Source: a virus. From it: a stretch of 25,538 bases of DNA. The notes beneath the pieces are model-generated. The model ran no database searches and was not told the DNA's origin. It saw only the letters and a list, made by a program, of their open reading frames with translations. The stretch lies in the IMG/VR virus record IMGVR_UViG_3300017963_000707, positions 1 to 25,538 of that record; one strand, 5' to 3'. Of this stretch, positions 22,176-25,538 are shown in pieces (the stretch's first letter is position 1; each line of letters begins with the position of its first letter). The translations under genes and the position numbers were made by a program.

Positions 22176-23012
22176 ATGGCCGATTATCCGTCATATGCAA
22201 CGCTACCGGCTATCGGTGCAATTCAACCAACCATAACTGTACCCTCAACAACCGACATTGACCGTATTAATTTCTATCTTCAAATGGAAGGCGCCAATAT
22301 AGAATTACGCAAATTCTATCAAAAATTACAAACGGTTTTTTCACTCTATGCCGTGCCGAACGGAACATGGACGTTAACGGCCGTTGCTGCAAGTGGGTCC
22401 AGTGCTGTTTACTCCGCAAGTGCATCCGTAAGTGTTGTTGCAGACATTACAACTGAAGTATCCTTAACACTGGCGACAGGCGGCCCGTCGGCGCCGACCG
22501 GCGTAACTGAGTTAAACCGTGGCAATTCTTATGGATGGCTCGAAGATGTACGCGGCTATTTCGCAGGACGTTACGGCGCAAGTGCTTGGGACACTCTGGC
22601 GGCAAGTGCGCAAGAACAAATAATAATCACTGCAACACAAATGATTGACAGTCAACTATCGTTTATCGGCATACGCCTTGATTCAGGACAAACCCTAGAA
22701 TTTCCGAGATTTTTGAGGCGGGGATCATTGGTAGATGCTGATAACATGCGGTTTATACCTCGTGAAGTTTTCGAAGCTATGTGTGAGCAGGCATGGTATA
22801 TTTACGATTGTGGCATAATTCAAAACATGCGCAAACAAATGCAGGCCGATGGAGTCAGTTCCGCATCAATGGGCAGACAAGCTGAATCGTTTGTCGAAAA
22901 CGCAAGAAACCTACCATCATTAAATCATCTCGCGTTGGAAAAATTAAAACCGTGGATAAGCAAAGCAATTGATTTTAATAACGCTTATTCGCCATACGAG
23001 CCGGTGAGCTAA
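22176..23012 (+). CDS. Head-tail adaptor (gp15/HK97 gp6-like) with N-terminal beta domain
   Basis: The 278-residue protein has an adaptor core from about 113: NSYGWLEDVRGYFAGRYGASAW, then the helix with TQMIDSQLSFIG, and LEFPRFLRRGS, matching the phage gp6-like/DnaT-like connector group. Before it, residues 1-105 include NGTWTLTAVAASGSSAVYSA and VSLTLATG, an immunoglobulin-like or fibronectin-like beta domain not usual in such adaptors. It would ring the portal and join head to tail. AAGGAG precedes the ATG. Confidence 0.7.
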   Translation: MADYPSYATLPAIGAIQPTITVPSTTDIDRINFYLQMEGANIELRKFYQKLQTVFSLYAVPNGTWTLTAVAASGSSAVYSASASVSVVADITTEVSLTLATGGPSAPTGVTELNRGNSYGWLEDVRGYFAGRYGASAWDTLAASAQEQIIITATQMIDSQLSFIGIRLDSGQTLEFPRFLRRGSLVDADNMRFIPREVFEAMCEQAWYIYDCGIIQNMRKQMQADGVSSASMGRQAESFVENARNLPSLNHLALEKLKPWISKAIDFNNAYSPYEPVS

Positions 23013-23326
23013 TGAAAGCGTGTTTAGCACTGGGCGACGTGGCAACTATTGAGAATAAGAGTGGCGTAAACAGTGCGGGTGAGGACAGCTACTCTTCACC
23101 TGTAACTGTCCGATGCCGCTTTGATCGTGTTACTAAATATTCAAGAACGCCCGACGCCAATACTGCGATAACAGATGGCGAATTTATTTTTAATAACGAT
23201 GTTGTGATAGCGAAAGGTGATCGTGTTTCATGCGAAGGATACATCGGTACAGCCATCGAGGTAACGCCGATAAACGATTTAAATGGTACACAATATTCAA
23301 TGCAAGTGCTCACGAGGTCTAAGTAA
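23012..23326 (+). CDS. Head closure / stopper-like protein
   Basis: The 104-residue protein is beta-rich, with TVRCRFDRVTKYSRTPDANT, a DGEFIFNNDVVIAKGDRV segment and YSMQVLTRSK at the end. This is the layout of small SPP1 gp16-like head closure proteins (a beta barrel with an OB-like fold). It starts at an ATG overlapping the adaptor stop by one base, and its stop overlaps the next ATG (TAATG). Placement between the adaptor and gp10-like protein supports the call. Confidence 0.65.
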   Translation: MKACLALGDVATIENKSGVNSAGEDSYSSPVTVRCRFDRVTKYSRTPDANTAITDGEFIFNNDVVIAKGDRVSCEGYIGTAIEVTPINDLNGTQYSMQVLTRSK

Positions 23327-23751
23327 TGTTAAAGATGCTATGGAATTTTGGCAGGACCGATAAATTACTTGAAAAAATGGTAAATGAAGGAATGGTGCAA
23401 GGGGCAATAAAGGGCGCTAAGATTTCCGGTATTCGCATTATCGGTAAGGCCATGAGGAAAGCACCCGTTAAAACAGGTTTATTACGGTCGAGCGGCTCTG
23501 TTCATTTTGACAATGAAAATATATTTTCAACAGGCAGTGAAGGGGCGGGCACGCAAGAAGCCACAAGAAAATGGCAAGTTGTATTAGGTTTCAACACTTC
23601 ATATGCTGCGGAACAGGATACCCGGCGCGATCTACCACACCCTAAAGGCGGCCAAGCGGGTTATATGACGGATACTTTTAAAGCAGAGCGAACGCCAACA
23701 TTAAAAACTATTGCTAATGAAATGAAAAAAGAAATGAAGGGCATAAGATAA
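23326..23751 (+). CDS. HK97 gp10-like neck/tail completion protein
   Basis: The 141-residue product has the family's KAMRKAPVKTGLLRSSGSVH segment (41-60), then VVLGFNTSYAAEQDTRRD (about 85-102) and a GYMTDTFKAE helix region. gp10-like proteins sit at the head-tail joint. TAATG overlap with the upstream gene, and TAAATG to the next, show a tightly coupled neck cluster. Nothing unusual in length. Confidence 0.8.
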   Translation: MLKMLWNFGRTDKLLEKMVNEGMVQGAIKGAKISGIRIIGKAMRKAPVKTGLLRSSGSVHFDNENIFSTGSEGAGTQEATRKWQVVLGFNTSYAAEQDTRRDLPHPKGGQAGYMTDTFKAERTPTLKTIANEMKKEMKGIR

Positions 23752-24642
23752 ATGGCCGATTTTTTACAAGAATTGCATAACTGGATTATCGGTAACGATG
23801 TATACCATATTGCAGATTCATGCGAAGCTTCTGCAGGATGGTCTAACATCGGCGCAAACACATATGACCCGACACCAGACTCGAACGATTACATTGAAGG
23901 AACAGCATCGCTTAAAACCGGCAACTCTGCATCCGGACAAACGTCGATAGGGCACAGTAAGATACTAGACAATCCGTTGAATATGGAACGTATGGAATTC
24001 GGAATATTCACTAAAGTAGAGGATATATCACAGCTATCGTCAACCGGCGCTGTTATCATTTATGCTGGAACAGACAACGTTGCTAATGTTTATTTCGACA
24101 CTTTTCCAGCCTCTGCCATCACAGAGGGCGAATGGTGCAGAGTCGGTAAAAGGCTTACCGATATGAATATATTAGGCCAACCGGACATTAGATCAATTAA
24201 TTACATTTCAGCACAGTGGCAGTTTGCGAATACAAGTGTTATCATTCCGTTAGGAGATATAAAATTTGATTATATCAATTATGGCCCTGCTGAACATTTG
24301 GCAAGTTCGGCAACGTTTTACAACAAGATGCCTGCAACACCTAACTTGTGTGTGGCCCTGTTCGACGCGGGTGGAGCTAATCAGGCACACTCACCGATGC
24401 AACGACGTTCTATAAGGATTTTAGTACGTGGTGCAAATCGAAGTGAAGGGATGGACTTGGCGAACCAGGCTCATGCCTTACTTCACGATGGCGCGGGAAG
24501 CGCACTGTATAAGAAATCTCTGACGAGATATAAAGTTGAATCATCGAGCGTGATAGCTCCTGTTCAACAAATCGGCATCGACGAAAACAGTTATCTGCTG
24601 TTAGGATTCGATGTTGAATTAATCACAAAGGAGATAAATTGA
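23752..24642 (+). CDS. Tail terminator protein with large inserted beta-sandwich
   Basis: The 296-residue protein starts MADFLQELHNWIIGNDVYHI, a tail-terminator N-terminal helix, and from about 191 resumes NKMPATPNLCVALFDAGGA, then RRSIRILVRGANRSEGMDLANQ and the GFDVELITKE end, as in SPP1 gp17-like terminators. Between them (about 22-180) lies a domain with SAGWSNIGANTYDP, EGTASLKTG, MERMEFGIFTKVED and GEWCRVGKRL, resembling a carbohydrate-binding-type jelly roll. Ordinary family members are about 130 residues, so the extra 160 look like an insertion. The core would end the tail tube and meet the head. Confidence 0.7.
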   Translation: MADFLQELHNWIIGNDVYHIADSCEASAGWSNIGANTYDPTPDSNDYIEGTASLKTGNSASGQTSIGHSKILDNPLNMERMEFGIFTKVEDISQLSSTGAVIIYAGTDNVANVYFDTFPASAITEGEWCRVGKRLTDMNILGQPDIRSINYISAQWQFANTSVIIPLGDIKFDYINYGPAEHLASSATFYNKMPATPNLCVALFDAGGANQAHSPMQRRSIRILVRGANRSEGMDLANQAHALLHDGAGSALYKKSLTRYKVESSSVIAPVQQIGIDENSYLLLGFDVELITKEIN

Positions 24643-24643
24643 T

Positions 24644-25168
24644 ATGGCTGGACTGACAGGAGACATAACTAAAATAGAAGTCGGTGCCCATGTCGTGAAG
24701 TTCGGCGCTTCTGGGTCCGAAGTTAATCTGGGATTTACGACCAAAGGTTCGGAAATCACATACACACCTGAATACGTTGATATAATGGTTGATCAACTTG
24801 GCAACACCGTCGTTGATAAACGTCTTTCAGGTGAACAGGTTCGGGTAACTTTAAACCTCATGGAAGTGGACACAGACCAGTTACTTCGTGTCATGCCTGC
24901 TGCAAGTGCTGCAGCAACCGGTATGGATGTTGGCCGACGTGCTGGATATTCGATCGCACAGGGTGCAAGTGGTGTGTTGATTCTTCACCCAGTGGAATTA
25001 GCTGACGCGGATAAAACAAGGGACTGGACGATACCCATAGCCGTTGTCGCATCCCCTGTTACTATTCCCAACAAGGTAGATGAAGCAACCACGTTACCAA
25101 TCGAATTCCAGGCAATAGCAAACCCGTCGGCAGACAACCCAAAACATCTGCTGCGATATGGTTACTAA
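24644..25168 (+). CDS. Major tail tube protein
   Basis: The 174-residue product starts MAGLTGDITKIEVGAHVVKF and shows the tube fold pattern: an N-terminal strand pair, GSEITYTPEYVDIMVDQLGN (35-54), RVTLNLMEVDTDQL, and a long C-terminal beta section with TLPIEFQAIANP. It would polymerise into the siphovirus tail tube. It is followed by the chaperone gene, which is the usual order. No sheath gene lies between, favouring a non-contractile tail. GGAG lies about ten bases before the ATG. Confidence 0.75.
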   Translation: MAGLTGDITKIEVGAHVVKFGASGSEVNLGFTTKGSEITYTPEYVDIMVDQLGNTVVDKRLSGEQVRVTLNLMEVDTDQLLRVMPAASAAATGMDVGRRAGYSIAQGASGVLILHPVELADADKTRDWTIPIAVVASPVTIPNKVDEATTLPIEFQAIANPSADNPKHLLRYGY

Positions 25169-25212
25169 GACAAGCACGGACGGTGGGTAAGAAAAATAAT
25201 TAAGGAGTTTTC

Positions 25213-25538
25213 ATGCGCGACCTGGACAAACTGCTATCAGAGCCGTACAAGGCGAAAATAAAAGGCAAGGTATATTCCATCGAGGACCCCGGCATAGAAC
25301 TAATGTTAAAATTAGTTCGTTCAAATGAAGCGTTGCAAAGGAATGAATTGGACGCTGAAGAATTCTTCAACACTATTCGTCAGGCAGTGCCGAATATACC
25401 AGACAAGGTGTACAACGCTCTCACGATTACTCAAATAGTTACGATGTTTAACGACATCGGAGCACATTTCATGTCGCCCAAAGGAGTTGCGCAAAAAGAC
25501 CCTTTGTCCGGAAGATCGAGGAAAAAAGGCAAAAAAAC
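25213..25538 (+). CDS. Tail assembly chaperone, 3' end beyond window
   Basis: From the ATG at 25213 (AAGGAG five bases upstream) 108 codons are visible: MRDLDKLLSEPYKAKIKGK, then helices with ELMLKLVRSNEALQRNELD and a KVYNALTITQIVTMFNDIG segment, and a basic end with GRSRKKGKK. Size, helical content and position after the tube fit the gpG-type chaperone, the first part of a frameshifted G/GT pair needed with the tape measure. The gene is cut by the window edge. Confidence 0.7.
   Translation, partial: MRDLDKLLSEPYKAKIKGKVYSIEDPGIELMLKLVRSNEALQRNELDAEEFFNTIRQAVPNIPDKVYNALTITQIVTMFNDIGAHFMSPKGVAQKDPLSGRSRKKGKK
25519..25537 (+). promoter_or_regulatory. A-rich candidate slippery site
   Basis: In the chaperone frame the codons are AGG AAA AAA GGC AAA AAA AC, two tandem AAA pairs where a -1 slip in a G/GT pair is usual. 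Tandem AAA codons let tRNA-Lys slip, though neither heptamer is the canonical A-AAA-AAG in frame. The window ends here. Confidence 0.35.

Overview
The window is part of a tailed-phage (or prophage) genome of bacterial type, probably a siphovirus. The evidence is an ordered terminase, portal, minor head, scaffold, capsid, neck, tail-tube and tail-chaperone series, an M15 peptidase that would act on peptidoglycan, and strong Shine-Dalgarno sites in front of most genes. The host cannot be named from the sequence. The DNA is AT-rich, apart from a GC-richer patch around 7.4-8.2 kb. No integrase, attachment site, tRNA, rRNA or CRISPR array is visible, so whether the phage is temperate is undecided; the only hint is an XRE-type repressor-like gene with an operator.

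Left arm (1-8.4 kb, all minus strand): one tightly packed early operon starts at a good sigma70-like promoter (-35 at 8466-8471, -10 at 8443-8448). A 7+6+7 palindrome overlaps the promoter, and the first gene is the XRE regulator. In transcription order it encodes the regulator, a small conserved protein, an HTH-tailed protein, an SNF2-type helicase, small unknown proteins (one a 42-residue membrane microprotein lying mostly between annotated-size ORFs), a lysine-tailed protein, a coiled-coil protein, a probable zinc-containing ssDNA-binding protein, a large primase-helicase, a PD-(D/E)XK nuclease and a truncated small protein. The primase-helicase has a bacterial DnaG-like front (CHC2 zinc finger plus TOPRIM) joined to an AAA+ motor whose motifs look MCM-like rather than DnaB-like. 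No DNA polymerase is in the window.

Centre (8.5-10.5 kb): a minus-strand B12-binding-type radical SAM gene, apparently with its own promoter, is followed by an overlapping 41-codon microORF enclosed by a nested hairpin. About 600 bp without a convincing gene then separates the two arms. That stretch has A15, G8, C9 and T10 tracts arranged as an inverted repeat, just ahead of the terminase genes.

Right arm (10.5-25.5 kb, all plus strand): terS and terL come first. Between terL and the portal sits an accessory cassette of a SAM methyltransferase, a small conserved protein, an M15 endolysin, a coiled-coil protein and a GT-B glycosyltransferase. The portal is followed by a small protein, an exported coiled-coil protein with cysteine at every seventh residue, a two-TM holin-like protein and a terminator. 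Next come a minor head protein, an FmdB-like zinc ribbon, a scaffold, an SU10-type major capsid protein, a hairpin, head-tail connector genes, the tail terminator, the tail tube and the start of a tail assembly chaperone that is cut by the window edge at an A-rich possible slippery site. Several neck proteins carry extra beta-sandwich domains, including one apparently inserted inside the tail terminator.
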